Shown here in pieces: positions 28,980-39,737 of a stretch of 64,000 bases of DNA. Location: NCBI GenBank assembly GCA_031216915.1, contig CM062289.1, positions 65,293,741-65,357,740 of the forward strand, written 5' to 3'. The notes under the pieces were generated by a model. It was not told the DNA's origin. It saw only the letters and a program-made list of their open reading frames with translations, and searched no databases. Origin of the DNA: Pictodentalium vernedei (taxonomy: Eukaryota; Mollusca; Scaphopoda; Dentaliida; Dentaliidae). Position numbers and translations under genes: made by a program. Within the stretch, counting starts at the first letter, position 1; each line of letters opens with the position of its first letter.

Positions 28980-29460
28980 ATACATGGATGGATGGAGGGA
29001 CAGTTGTGGCTTGTTTTGTTGTGGTTGGTGTTGACGTGGCCTGTGTGCTTAGAGGATAAGTAAGGAGGGCATGAGAAGAACCATCCTCGTATCCCCATGT
29101 TGCTATTTTGTGGCCGTGGTTGGGTGATTGTGACTGGTGTGGATCTGGGTGGTGTAGCTATGACTAGAATGGCTAAGAGGCGTATAGGGGTGTGGAGAGG
29201 ACGTAAAGAGAACGAACGAATACATGAGGCGGACAACAGACGTGTGCGTGGGTGGGTGGGGGGGGGGGAGTCCTCTTGTCCTTATCTGGGTAATTTGTGG
29301 TTGTGGATTGTTGATTGTCGTCAGTGTGGGTTTGGCTGGTGTGGCTGCCGAGGCTTCGAGTCGTATGTGGGGGACGAAAAGGACATGAGGAGGGCGAGTT
29401 AGAACATGAGGTGGGAAAAAGAGGGCATCAGGATGGAAAAGGTCATAATGCGGGAAAATT
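28980..29460. repeat. G/T-rich degenerate tandem sequence
   Basis: Blocks such as TTGTGGTTGGTGTTGACGTG, GGCCGTGGTTGGGTGATTGT and TTGTGGTTGTGGATTGTTGA recur with GAGGGCATGAG / GACATGAGGAGGG at uneven spacing. This produces a spurious Pro/Thr/His-rich frame on the minus strand. Confidence 0.5.
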
Positions 29461-31109
29461 TGCATTCTGTTATTCAATAAAGTCATATTATTGTATTCCA
29501 CTATATGACATAGAGTGTGGATGGAGGGGCGGTGCAATCATTTAAAAGTCTTCCTGGAATGTGTTTGGCTTAATGGGCTGATGTGGTAAAGAAACGTGTG
29601 GACACCGTGCTACGGGAGAGAACTCACGGATTTCAGCAAAAGACATACCATTTCGGATCATTTTCGCGTGTATTCAGATAATTGAATGCCTTGCAAGGCT
29701 TGCACATGGGATTATGGGAGTCTGTGCGGTATAAACGAGTTGAAGTGGGGAGAAACGTGTGGTCACAGGTTTCGGCAAAAGAAGGCAATGGTTTCGGAAG
29801 AAAAACGAAGATTTCCGAACATTTCCGGAATTTTCTGTTCTAAAAGAGGTAGGTTTCGTAAAAATTAAAGGGAAGAAATGGTGAGAAAATCATCCCTTAA
29901 GCAAGGAGAAATCATTCTTACACCATAATATGGACTCGTCTAGTTGAAAGAGAATGAGAAAATGAGAGATTTCGTAAGACAGAAGGTGAAAAGGGTGCCT
30001 GAATTAAGGAAATTCCCACAAATTTATTCTTTAACATGTTTCTCCGTGAATTTGAAGTATGGTATATTGATTTATCCATCGGAAAGAGAGACGAAAGCAG
30101 TTCATTGCGAGTTAAATGTGGGAATAATTGAAATTTTCAAGCTCCTAGGTTGGTAGGCTGAACGCACTAATTGTGACAATGAAACTGGTTCAATTGATTT
30201 TAGTCGTAGTTAAATATTTTTCCTTTAATTTTTACGAATCCTACTATCATACTTCAGTGAAAGCCAACATTATTCGTACTCCAATCCGCTACCATAGTAT
30301 ACATGTAGGTCTTGAAGGCATACCCGCTCTATTTTTGGGATGAATAATCCATATTTGCAGCCTGTTTTTCCTTATGTTCGGTCATTTGTGGTGCTCAGGA
30401 TGGGTCGATTTTTATGTTTGGCCCTCTATGTATGCTCTATCATTTCGAAGATATTGATGAATAATTTTATAAACATCGCATCGAGCACTTATTGTCTCCA
30501 GTCAATAAGTCATCAGCTTCGGAGAAGATTTATAGTCACATGACTGCGACGGTTCTGCTAGGCCGGTTCCGATCAGGACTGGTGGAGCGGGGTAGAGACG
30601 GAGAAAATACGGGGATATTGTTAAAATATTTGGGCGGGTGGCGTTTTACTGTATTACTCCAATACACATCATATGGCATAACAATCTTCTTTTTTTTTGC
30701 AATTTATACTTTTTTCTCTGGCTGTGCCTTTCTTTGCCGGTCCATTTGGTGAGGCCGTCGTAGTCATGTGGCTGGAATTATATCGGTTTGAAGCGGCGTT
30801 CCTAGGATGTTGGAGGTTACGGAGTATGTGAGTGGGAGGGGGGGGGGGGGTGTATGTGTGAATCGACCCATTTTGGGACCCGCGGTTGGGTGAGTGTAGT
30901 GGAGGTATGTCGCTGGTATTGATGTTGTAACCTCGAATGGGAAGTTGAAGTGGCTTTAAGACTCTACTGGATATGTACCCGCGAACAGACATGAACTGTA
31001 ACATACCAAAATTTATGGTATGCCATTCATTCAGGAGGCACCAGAAAGACAGCCTCTATTGGCTACGTCTTCTCCTGGAATTGTAGAATCAATCAAGTAT
31101 TTGTACTCG

Positions 31110-31112
<3 letters not shown>
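29461..31112. other. Spacer, no recognised gene
   Basis: Contains a poly-T at 30690-30698 and a poly-G at 30838-30850. Short ORFs lack recognisable domains. Confidence 0.4.
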
Positions 31113-31113
<1 letters not shown>

Positions 31114-31153
<40 letters not shown>

Positions 31154-31190
31154 GTAGTAGTAGTAGTAGTAGTAGTAGAAGTAGTAGTAC
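31114..31190. repeat. Adjacent (CT)n and (GTA)n microsatellites
   Basis: (CT)n from about 31114 to 31150 changes directly into (GTA)n to 31190 with one GAA interruption. Confidence 0.95.
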
Positions 31191-31204
31191 GTTTTGAGCA
31201 CTGA

Positions 31205-32935
31205 ATCCTTTTTTTAAATGACTGCGGTGGGTGACCACGGCCACGTGACCATGTGAGGTCATATCCGATGGATTATGGGTATCAGGGTAGTAGGTTGGAG
31301 CGGTTACGTTGTGACAACATCACTGAAGTTGTGACGTCAACATTCCGTGGAAGTCCAATAAAGAGAAAGAGAAGGGAAAGGGAAGAGAAAATAGAATGTT
31401 TTGCACACTTATCCCTTTTTTGGATGACCTCGGTCACGTGACCATGTGACGTCATATCCGATGGATTATTGCTATCAGGGTAGTAGGTGGGAGCGGCCAT
31501 GTTGTGACGTCATTACCATAGTGACGTAGGGCGTTAGTACGCATGCGTAAAATGCGAGATTAAGGATTCCTTGGAAGCCCAATAAAGGGAAGGAGAAGTG
31601 GAAGAAGATAAGCAAGTATTTTGTTTCGTGTACTTCTTGCCCTATCTGGCCTGTTCCTATGTCCTGGGTTTTACTCCGTTAGGGGTAAATATTCGCATCA
31701 ATGGGCAGCATTCGGGTAGTAGTTTTTAGTATTGGAAAGTATAGGGTAAGTCTTAGGGAAGTAGTGGATAGTATTGGCAAGTGTTGGATAATATTGGAAA
31801 GGCATTGGTAGTATAGAGTAAGTCTTAGGGCAGTATTGGTAAGTATTGGATAGTATTGGGTAGGCATTGGATAGTAAGTGTTTGTCAGTAGTGGATAGTA
31901 TTATATAAGAATGGGTACGCACTGGGTAGTATAGGGTAAGTTTTAGTCTGTAATGGATAGTCCAATAGTGGCCCTCCAATGGCTGGCCTCCGATGATGGC
32001 CCTCAATGCATAACTTATCTGGCCTTTGGTCCTCGTTTTTCTGAAATAAGTCCTCGAGTGGTTCGAGGAGTCGCTCGTGCTCGTATTACTCTAACGACTC
32101 GTTTTTCGAGTCGCACGAGCACGAGTGACTTCTCTTACGACTCTACGACCCGAGTTGTACAGGCAAAAAGGTTTAACAAAAATAGGTTATTGTTCCAAAC
32201 GATAGGTTGCTCTCCGCCACCGCAGTATACTCTAAAACATAGGAACAGGTCTATGACACTATATGCTAGTTATATCGGAGGTTGAGAAAGGTTAGAAACG
32301 AAAACTGGGACTCTTGATCCCAGGATTGATACAAAAAGTCTACTTTTTCAGATCCCATTGGGTAATCTTTTGATATCATTGGGTCTATTTGGGTAATTCC
32401 ATGTATTTCATTTGGCCCCCTTTCTTCCCTACTAGAGTACTTTGTCACTTCCACCTAGGTGAATCTAGGGGTTTGGGTAATACCCGAAATACGAAACAAA
32501 ACTGAAGAACTTAAAAAATAGGGCCATTGGGTCTATTTGGGTGATTTTTAAGGGATTTAGGCCTGGAATAGCAAAATTCAATCCTATTCCATACTTCCAT
32601 TGGATCGAACACACACCTGAACACGTCTCTTCTCTAGTAGTAGCCTTTCCGATGGGTCTACAAGGCCCAGCACATACTGCTATCTTCCCTTCCCTTTCCC
32701 TTCTCTTTCCCTTTATTGGACTTTCAAGGAATCCCCAATCCCGCATTCTACGCATGCGTACTAACGCCCTACGTCACCATGTGATGACGTCACAACTTCT
32801 AAGGTCGTCACAACATGGCTGCTCCCACCTACTACCCCGAAACCCATAATCCATCGAATATGACGTCACATGGTCACGTGACCGAGGTCACCAACGAGGT
32901 CATCCAAAAAAGGGATTAAGTGTGCAAAACACACT
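31205..32935. mobile_element. 1.7-kb foldback with promoter-like arms
   Basis: The left arm (31395-31690) and right arm (32640-32935) pair through CACACTTATCCCTTTTTTGG with CCAAAAAAGGGATTAAGTGTG, GGTCACGTGACCATGTGACG with TCACATGGTCACGTGACC, TAGTACGCATGCGTA with TACGCATGCGTACTA, and CCAATAAAGGGAAGGAGAAG with its mirror. A second, tandem copy of part of the left arm lies at 31205-31390. The interior has ATTGG/AGTATTGG tandem repeats (31716-31960) and a GAGTCG hairpin near 32060-32150. TGACGTCA occurs at 31332, 31447, 31505, 32785 and 32861. It lies inside the proposed integrase-core intron. Confidence 0.8.
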
Positions 32936-33049
32936 ACTACACTCTCTATCATGTCTCTCTCTCTCTCGCCTCCATTCTCTCTTTCATTGTCTTTTTACAT
33001 ACTCATTTTTTGAAATACAGGCAACTGCGAATACACCCCACACATCCCT
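32936..33049. other. Spacer with CT-rich tract
   Basis: CT-rich sequence at about 32940-32985; nothing else seen. Confidence 0.5.
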
Positions 33050-33235
33050 TTGACTAACACAGGTTTCTAAAATTTATTCCAAAATATTTCATTTTGTTCC
33101 AAAACATTGCACTCGTTCCAATGAGGGGTCATACGCTACGTTTCATAAGAAAAAACAATTATTTTTTTTGAAAAATTGTATGGTGATTTTGCTACGTTAC
33201 GGCGAGTGGTTTGGCCGAGGTGAAGGGTTTTATAG
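33050..33235. repeat. Degenerate MITE, family 1
   Basis: CTCGTTCCAATGAGGGGTCAT, ACGTTTCATAAGAAAAAA, TGGTGATTTTGCTACGTTACG, TTTGGCCGAGGTGAAGGGTT follow the order of the right half of the complete family-1 MITEs, with many changes. Confidence 0.5.
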
Positions 33236-33419
33236 ACACCAGAAATGATGGAAACGTTCGTGCCTGAACATGTGCATATCTACAAAAATTTCCAAATTTG
33301 TTGTTTTATATTAATCTGAATTTGATTGTTGTGTTATTTCACACCTATTTTAATTACTCTATAGGCAACGACATTAAATGATATGTGATGTTTCAATTGC
33401 AATATCTGAGAGGCTAGAA

Positions 33420-33720
33420 GAATATCTTTTTGGAACTTTTTCAATAAAAACCATACAAATATGGAAGCCAGTGAAAACAGCTTGAAGAGTTGATTCAGAT
33501 CACACCCCTACGTATGGGTTTATTGATATATTTTGGAATAATATGCAGAGTGCAAAATGAATATCCGATAGGCTGAAATAGTCTCCATGTTGGAACTTTG
33601 TCAATAAAACCATACAAATATTAATGGCATTGCAATCGGCATGAAGAGATGATTCAATGTCATACAAATATGTATGGTCGTATTGACTTATATTGGAATA
33701 ATATTTCAAAATACGAAAAA
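33420..33720. repeat. ~160-bp direct repeat, two units
   Basis: TTGGAACTTTTTCAATAAAA at about 33432 and TTGGAACTTTGTCAATAAAA at about 33591 are each followed by CCATACAAATAT, GATTCA, TACGTATGG / AATATGTATGG and TATTGGAATAATAT. Confidence 0.65.
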
Positions 33721-34425
33721 TTTAGATATTTTGAAGAAAATGTGTGTTGGCCCTGTTGGGTAAATGGCTAATGAAGTCCTCTTCCTTTCTGGTATAGGTA
33801 TAGGAGTAATGACTCTCGTTACTTATGTGTAACGGCTCCTGGCGGCTGCAGATATTGCCACTGGAAAAATGCGAGAATAGAGATATAATGACACGTTACT
33901 TTTCGTATCATGGTATCCTATTTTGCCAAGCATTTCCTCAAAAAGGCATACCATTTTGATGACAATGTGTTACTAGCTGCGTTTGTGTAGATGGACTGAA
34001 GGCGTTTCATCGTAACAAATATACCTTATATTGGTGTTTCCATTCAGCTGCGGCCATAAATATGGCCGCCGCCAGATGTAAACGTTATGGTAAATGTATA
34101 TTTTTGAATGATAAAACACATGTAAAGTATGAAACGTAACCAGTATTGTGTGTATTATGTCTAGAAATGTTTAGCAAATACGATATTCTGACACGAGAAG
34201 CAACAGAGGTAACAATTCCTTAAATAATTGCACTCGCAATACTTGAAGCTCTCATGGGCCGTTACATATATGTATCTATAACAATCTTATCAAATCAAGA
34301 CATTGCTCCTATAGCAGCAAGGAACAAGTCATTGCTTCTATGGCAGCACGGAAGAGGTATTCTTGTATCGGAAAAGTGTCAAAGGTTTAGTATGTGTAAC
34401 GTTACGAGATATATAATAATGTGAC
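33721..34425. other. Intron sequence of the proposed integrase-core gene, nothing else seen
   Basis: AT-rich; no supported ORF or repeat. Confidence 0.35.
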
Positions 34426-34430
34426 CTACC
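34425..34430 (-). other. Splice donor of the integrase-core gene
   Basis: The minus strand reads ATTATTCAG|GTAGGTCAC. The donor consensus and phase 0 agree with the acceptor at 28746. Confidence 0.55.
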
Positions 34431-35203
34431 TGAATAATATTGAGAAAACAGAACTGGATTAGACTTTTGTCTAGCAACCCTCCATCGAATAAGTCAGCAT
34501 TCTTAATCTCTAGAAACATACTCATCCAATATTGCGCATTGTGTTGTCGCAAAAAAGACCACAAGGATTCTATCCATTGGTTGTGGTTACTGGACCCGTA
34601 AATAAAACAATTCCGAGAAAAGCCATCTGTGTGGTTAAATCTAAAAAATTTCTGAATGTTTTCTATATACCAATTCTCAGTTCCAAGATCCCCGCGAATT
34701 CGAACTGGACAGCCATTCAGCAAACTCGCAGCTTCTACGAAGTAATTAGCAATAATTTTAGGATCACTGTTCGTAATGTGTGCCTTCAACCAAACAATGT
34801 ATCTCGAATATCCGTCAATCGCACCATTTATGCAAATGCCATATGGCTTCAACTTATCGTACGAATCGACGTGCCAGAGAAAGTTGGGACCAGGATTCGA
34901 GTATATTCGTCTTCAGAGCCGACGTCTTCTTCGTGATTTTACACCTTCGGGGTCTATAATAAGCAACATATTCCTGACGGTTTCCTGTGGCACAATAAAT
35001 CCATTTTGAATACACATTAGATGCATAAGTTTCCGGGAGGTCTCATTTTGTTCAAGGATAAACAGAGCGACATCTAAAATGTTAGACCTCCTACGTCTTC
35101 GAAATAAACAAGCTCTTTTCGAGTGTCGTTTCAGCGTTCGAATACTAATGTCAATACCATCGTAGTACGAGAGATATTTCGCGATAATTAAGTTCCATCG
35201 CAA
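34430..35203 (-). CDS. Integrase-core-domain (DDE-type) gene, exon 1, with one nonsense codon
   Basis: On the minus strand the frame encodes a helix-turn-helix-like N-part (SIRTLKRHSKRACLFRRRRR), CIQNGFIVPQETVRNML and a basic SRRRRRL. A TGA follows at 34913-34915, then in the same frame RRIYSNPGPNFLWHVDSYDK, LKPYGICINGAIDGYSRYIV, RIRGDLGTENWYI and SSNHNQWIESLWSFLR. The Asp of AIDGYSR, the Asp of RGDLGTEN and the Glu of NQWIESLW give a plausible DDE triad. The TGA probably replaces a CGA Arg codon (a CpG transition). The frame runs to LNIIQ followed by a strong donor, CAG|GTAGGT (exon end 34430). Genes with this architecture occur in fish and invertebrates as transposase-derived, intron-bearing genes (recalled, not searched). 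The 5' limit is uncertain: another stop lies just upstream. Confidence 0.65.
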
Positions 35204-35298
35204 AGTAAATTGCTATGGCTTCCATTCCTCTAGATCAGACGCAGTAGCGGCAGCACACGCGTGTAGCGGCTGACGTAGCTGACAAATGCAATCAGAAT

Positions 35299-35620
35299 GC
35301 CATACAAACGTTTTTCGTAGGTACAAAAAAGTTTTCGTAGGTACGAAAAGTTTTTCGTAGGTACGAAAACATTTTCGTAGGTACGAAAAGTTCTTCGTAG
35401 GTACGAAACAGTTTTCGTAGTTACGAAACAGTTTTCGTAGGTACGAAAAGTTTTTCGTAGGTACGAAAAAGTTTTTCGTAGGTACGAAAACGTTTTCGTA
35501 GGTACGAAAGTTTTTCGTATGTACGAAAAGTTTTTCGTACCTACGAAAATGTTTTCGTAGGTACGAACATGTTTTCGTAGGTACGAAAAAGTTTTCGTAG
35601 GTACGAAACTTTTATATATT
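35299..35620 (-). repeat. Palindromic minisatellite forming the LINE-A 3' end
   Basis: About 17 units of TTTTTCGTAGGTACGAAAA and variants (AGTTTTTCGTAGGTACGAAA). One or two units are inverted (TTTTTCGTACCTACGAAAA, near 35530). Each unit is itself a near-palindrome TTTTCGTA-GG-TACGAAAA. It starts immediately after the LINE-A ORF2 stop. The same array follows the same ORF end at 1288-1447. Confidence 0.9.
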
Positions 35621-35624
35621 TTTT

Positions 35625-38600
35625 CTACTTGGCCCTAATACGCTTCCGTATCTTTTCCTGAAGAACAGCAGGATTTTTGTTGCAGATGGTGTGACATAAT
35701 GAGACCGTATTATTTTTCATAATAAATTCAAACCGATCTTGTTTGCTTGCATTTGAGAAGTCTGCATTATTCTTGTTAATTATTGCAAACAACTGTCTCC
35801 TGATGTGTGCAGAGGCCGGGTAGTCCATGACAAAATGCATCTCGGATTCCACATCGCTGGCGTCCTTACAAACATCAGAAGCATTGCAAATCCTTTCTTC
35901 TAAAGGCATTGGCGGCTGTGCATGTCTCCCCTTTTCATTTGCCAAATTATGATTACTAATCGTAATCTTGTAAACATACTTTGCGCTTCTCTTGTTTTTG
36001 AGTAAGCTAAATAGGACTCGAATTTAAAGTCATTTTTGAAGGCGCGATAAGTGCGCAATTTATTTTTACCGTTCTCATTGTTAAGGCATTCATTAAAATA
36101 GAGTGTGTAATCATTTGTTAAATTTTCAAGTAATTTACTGGATTTATTATCGTACATTGCAGACGATGGTATATTGTAACCTTCCAATATTTGGCGGAAT
36201 CCGCTATATTCCGTCGTTAATTTATGCTCTTCCGGTAAATCACGGAGCAATGTACCTGGAGTTGCACAGTGAAGCCTGGCCATAAATTTGAACTTTTTGA
36301 CGATGCATTCGAGGGATAGTGGGAATCTGCCAAGTTCCGCTCGAACGGCATGGTTAGAAGAATTTTTATTAACACCGAGTATCATTTTACAGAACTTGAT
36401 GTGCTCAGCCTCAGCAGGCAGTCTATCCCACTTTGCAAGTTGATACTCTGTATCCCATAGTTCACTACCATACAGCAATATGGGTTTTATTAATTGATCA
36501 AATAATTTGGACATCACAGCAGTGGACGGGAGATGTTTACTCTTAAAAGAATTGAAAAGACTGTAAAGTGCTTTCATCCCTTTTAGTTTTATAGCATTTT
36601 GTGCCTCTCCAAATTTCCCATTAGCGGAAAACGTTATACCCAGATAAGAATAGCTTGGTACAATCTCCAGCGTTTTGTCAGCCAATGTAAAAACTGGGGA
36701 GCCTTGTACCTTTTGGGGGGAAAACATTAAGCACTTAGTTTTCTCGGTGTTTACCCTCAGATGGTTATTCTCGCGTATATTTCTAAATTTTCTAAACATG
36801 TTTGTAACCCGTTAGGCGTACTTGAAAACATAATTAAGTCGTCTGCAAACAAAAGATGACTTATGTACTTATTATTCACAACTATAGGGTCGCATTTTCT
36901 AGAAAAGATTTTACGAATGTCATCTTTAAATATTTTAAATAGGGTTGGGGGGATCGCACAGCCTTGCCTAATCCCGATTGATGAAAGTCAAGGCGGACCT
37001 AGGCCCTTGGCAGTTTTAGTAAGATAGTAGCTTGGGGAGTACAAGGACTGTAAAATTCCAAGTATCTTACTAGTTACACCGCATTTATGTAATTTGTTAA
37101 ACCGCAATGGTTGGTGGACTGTGTCAAAGGCTTTCCTGAAATCAACAAAAGCTGCATATAGAGGCCTTTTTTCTCGTTTGCACTTATTGAAAATATTTTT
37201 GAGAACAAATGCACTGTCGACCGTGCTACGGTGTTCACTGAATCCAAACTGGTTGTCACTTATAAGCCGATTATCTTCGAGGAAATCATTTATCCGGTTA
37301 TTTATAACCTTGTTTAATAATTTCCCGACGGCAATTGTAAGTGTTAGGGTCGTGCCGGTTACCCTTTTTGTACAGTAGGGTTAGGGTGGACTTGCTCCAT
37401 TCAGTTGGATAATGACCAGATTCGAGGACTTGGTTAAACAACTTGACTGTTTCGTCTAGCATGTAGGGAATTACAGCTTTTAGGAGTTCGTTGGATATAT
37501 TGTCGGGGCCTGGCGACTTTTTATTTTTTATTTGTCGAAGTGCTTTCCTGATTTCCTCCGGGGATATTATGTCACAGTTTAAGATTTGGGTCAAGGTTCG
37601 AGATGAATCGGTCGGCATGCTTGCCGTTTCAGCGCTGTGTGCAGGGGAAAACAGTTTTTCAAAGAAATGAACAGCGGTTTCGGGATCAAGACTATTAACG
37701 TCACTCCTAGCAGATCGAAATTGTTTTATAATTTTCCAGTAACTAGCTGGCTCCTTACATTGTAAGTCGTCCAGTTGGTCACATAGTTTTTATTAAACAT
37801 TTTTGATTTGTATTTCACTTCTGTCTTATGAGCCTTCTTCGCAGTGAAGAATTTAGCAATAAGTGATCTGTCACTGGGATTAAGCTTCATATCTTTTATA
37901 ATGCTTTCCATTGTATACGTTTCAAGTCTTTGCATCTGTGATCAAACCATTTCTTTTTGGGGGTTGTTTTTCGGCTAGTCAATTGGAATCAACGAGAAGC
38001 AAAGTTATTGATAGATTGAAGAATACTCATCCAGTCAGCAGCAGCCTTCTCTGTGCCCTTCTAGTTGGATGAGTATGGCTTCATTCGATAGTGTGAAATA
38101 TTTGAGATTATATCTGGTCGTGTTAGAATCAGTCTTGCACGTGTAGCGCTCTGTTCTGTCCACCTTGAGGGGATTGGATTTCGAGTGTACCGATACTTGC
38201 TCGTCTCGCTGTTATCAAGAAGATCGATACATTCGAGGTGTAGTACCAACTGGCAATGATCCGAGAAGTTGATCGGCGCTTTGATACAGAAGTAATCAAT
38301 ATCCGAAAAGTAGTCTTCTGATATTATGAAAAAGTCGACAATACTTGCGCCGTTGTACTGGTATGGGGTAAAGTTACCTAGTCTATCCCCGAGGCAGCGG
38401 CCATTCAAAATTCTTAGTTTTGCTAATTGGCATAGCTCTAGTAAATGTTTTCCGAAGGTGTTTGTTATTCTGTCAAGACTTTCCCTGTCTTTTATGCAAT
38501 CTACAGTTGTATGACTCCGGCAAGGGAATGTATTTGTTGTTGTCACCCACAATATAATCCGGCTGTCCTCCTGTTCGAGCGTTGAAATCCCCTCCTAAAA

Positions 38601-39096
38601 TCAACATATCCCCAGGACTACTGCTCAGTAAGTGCTGCTCTAAATCCGCAAATGTGGAAACATTAGGACTAGGTTTCGATTTCCAATAAGTAGAATTACT
38701 GGGAGGAATATACACAGATACAAAAACGATCTTCGATGGTAAATTAAACATTTTACCACCAAATTCAACCCAGAGAGCAATGTCGCCAATATATCTAATA
38801 TTACAAAGGAATTCATCACATTTAGAGTTGAAATAAAAACAAATTCCACCCATCTTGCGTGAGGATTTGTCCCGACAGAGATCGGCACGCGTGTAACCTG
38901 GTAGATCTAATTCGGTCCCACCACAGTGCCAAGTCTCCGTGAGGGTAATGAAATTGTAAGGAGTTAACAGTGTTTTAAACTCGGTGTCGTTCAATTTATT
39001 GGAAAGGCCTTGAATATTCCAAGCTGTATAGTCTATTTTCATTCTTGTGCTATCAGTGATGTAAGAACGAAACATCCATTGAATTGCTTGGACCAC
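35625..39096 (-). pseudogene. LINE-A ORF2: APE endonuclease and reverse transcriptase, frameshifted
   Basis: Minus-strand fragments in order. MKIDYTAWNIQGLSNKLND (the start), ITLTETWH and LILGGDFNARTG give the APE N-half (39096-38473). SIVDFFII and NFSDHCQLVL follow after a frameshift (38552-38061). IKNKKSPGPDNISNELLK and LTLLYKKGNRHDP (37618-37298) start the RT, continued by QFGFSEHRSTVDSAF, FVDFRKAFDT and HLLFADDLIM (FADD catalytic box near 36850). The region 36799-35900 covers the thumb (INTEKTKCL-like, YLGITFSANGKF). The end has RICNASDVC...HFVMDYPASAHIRRQ, a C/H motif like those ending CR1/L2 ORF2s, with the stop at 35625. At least four frameshifts or stops break it. Confidence 0.85.
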
Positions 39097-39239
39097 TGAA
39101 GATAACTTTTAAAAGCACTTTGGTAGAGAGGGTTTTTGTAGTAAGGCTTTTGACAAGGGGCGTCTAAGGTTAGGTCGCACCCTGTGAGAAACCTCACGAT
39201 AAAATACCCTCGACGTTTATGCAAGACACACCTGAACCT

Positions 39240-39720
39240 GGGTCACACGTTATTTAATTGGAGCGGAGGGGGGGGGGGGGGTAGATTGATTAATCCATTG
39301 CAGTAAGCAATTCTTATAGCTACTGATCAGAAGGGACAATCAACAAAAACCCTATATATCTGCTTAAGTGACGTATTCACTTAAGGTGCGGAACATGGTG
39401 GGGTATTCTGAAAAAAAAAATTGAAGTTATACTAGTGAGGAATTGGGTCTTGTGGTATGCGGTGTGTTTTGTGGGTGAGTCGGATTGGTTAACTGCGTCA
39501 TTGATGCCTGTGTCTTTATAAACACAGGCCAACTGATGTAGTTAAGCAGGCAGGCGTGTCTCTTTGCATTATTTATTCATTCAAAGTGTGGAGCGAAAAT
39601 ATGGAATATAGCATTATGTTTATGTGCCATACCCATTAATGATATAGTTGTGCAATAAAATTTATCTTATTTTATCTTATCTTATCTTAATAAAACGAAA
39701 ATATTGAGCTAGTGCCCCTA
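39240..39720 (+). mobile_element. Probable 3' fragment of another retroelement inside LINE-A
   Basis: This stretch separates LINE-A ORF1 from ORF2 and has no place in either. It ends TGCAATAAAATTTATCTTAT followed by TTTATCTTATCTTATCTTAA, resembling a LINE/SINE tail of TTATC repeats on the plus strand. A hairpin, GCCTGTG...CACAGGC, lies near 39508-39530, and a poly-G lies at 39268-39282. It could instead be a LINE-A inter-ORF spacer. Confidence 0.4.
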
Positions 39721-39737
39721 ACAGCTCGCCTCAGCAC

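Noticed and set aside
29103..29537. 144-codon minus-strand ORF
   Set aside because: Pro/Thr/His low complexity produced by G/T-rich tandem sequence; no recognisable domain.
31114..31190. Regulatory GAGA-type element
   Set aside because: Simple (CT)n next to (GTA)n; no other evidence of function.
35299..35620. CRISPR-array lookalike with regular short repeats
   Set aside because: Units abut with no unique spacers, are near-palindromes, and follow a LINE ORF2 end in two places. It is a minisatellite in a eukaryotic genome.
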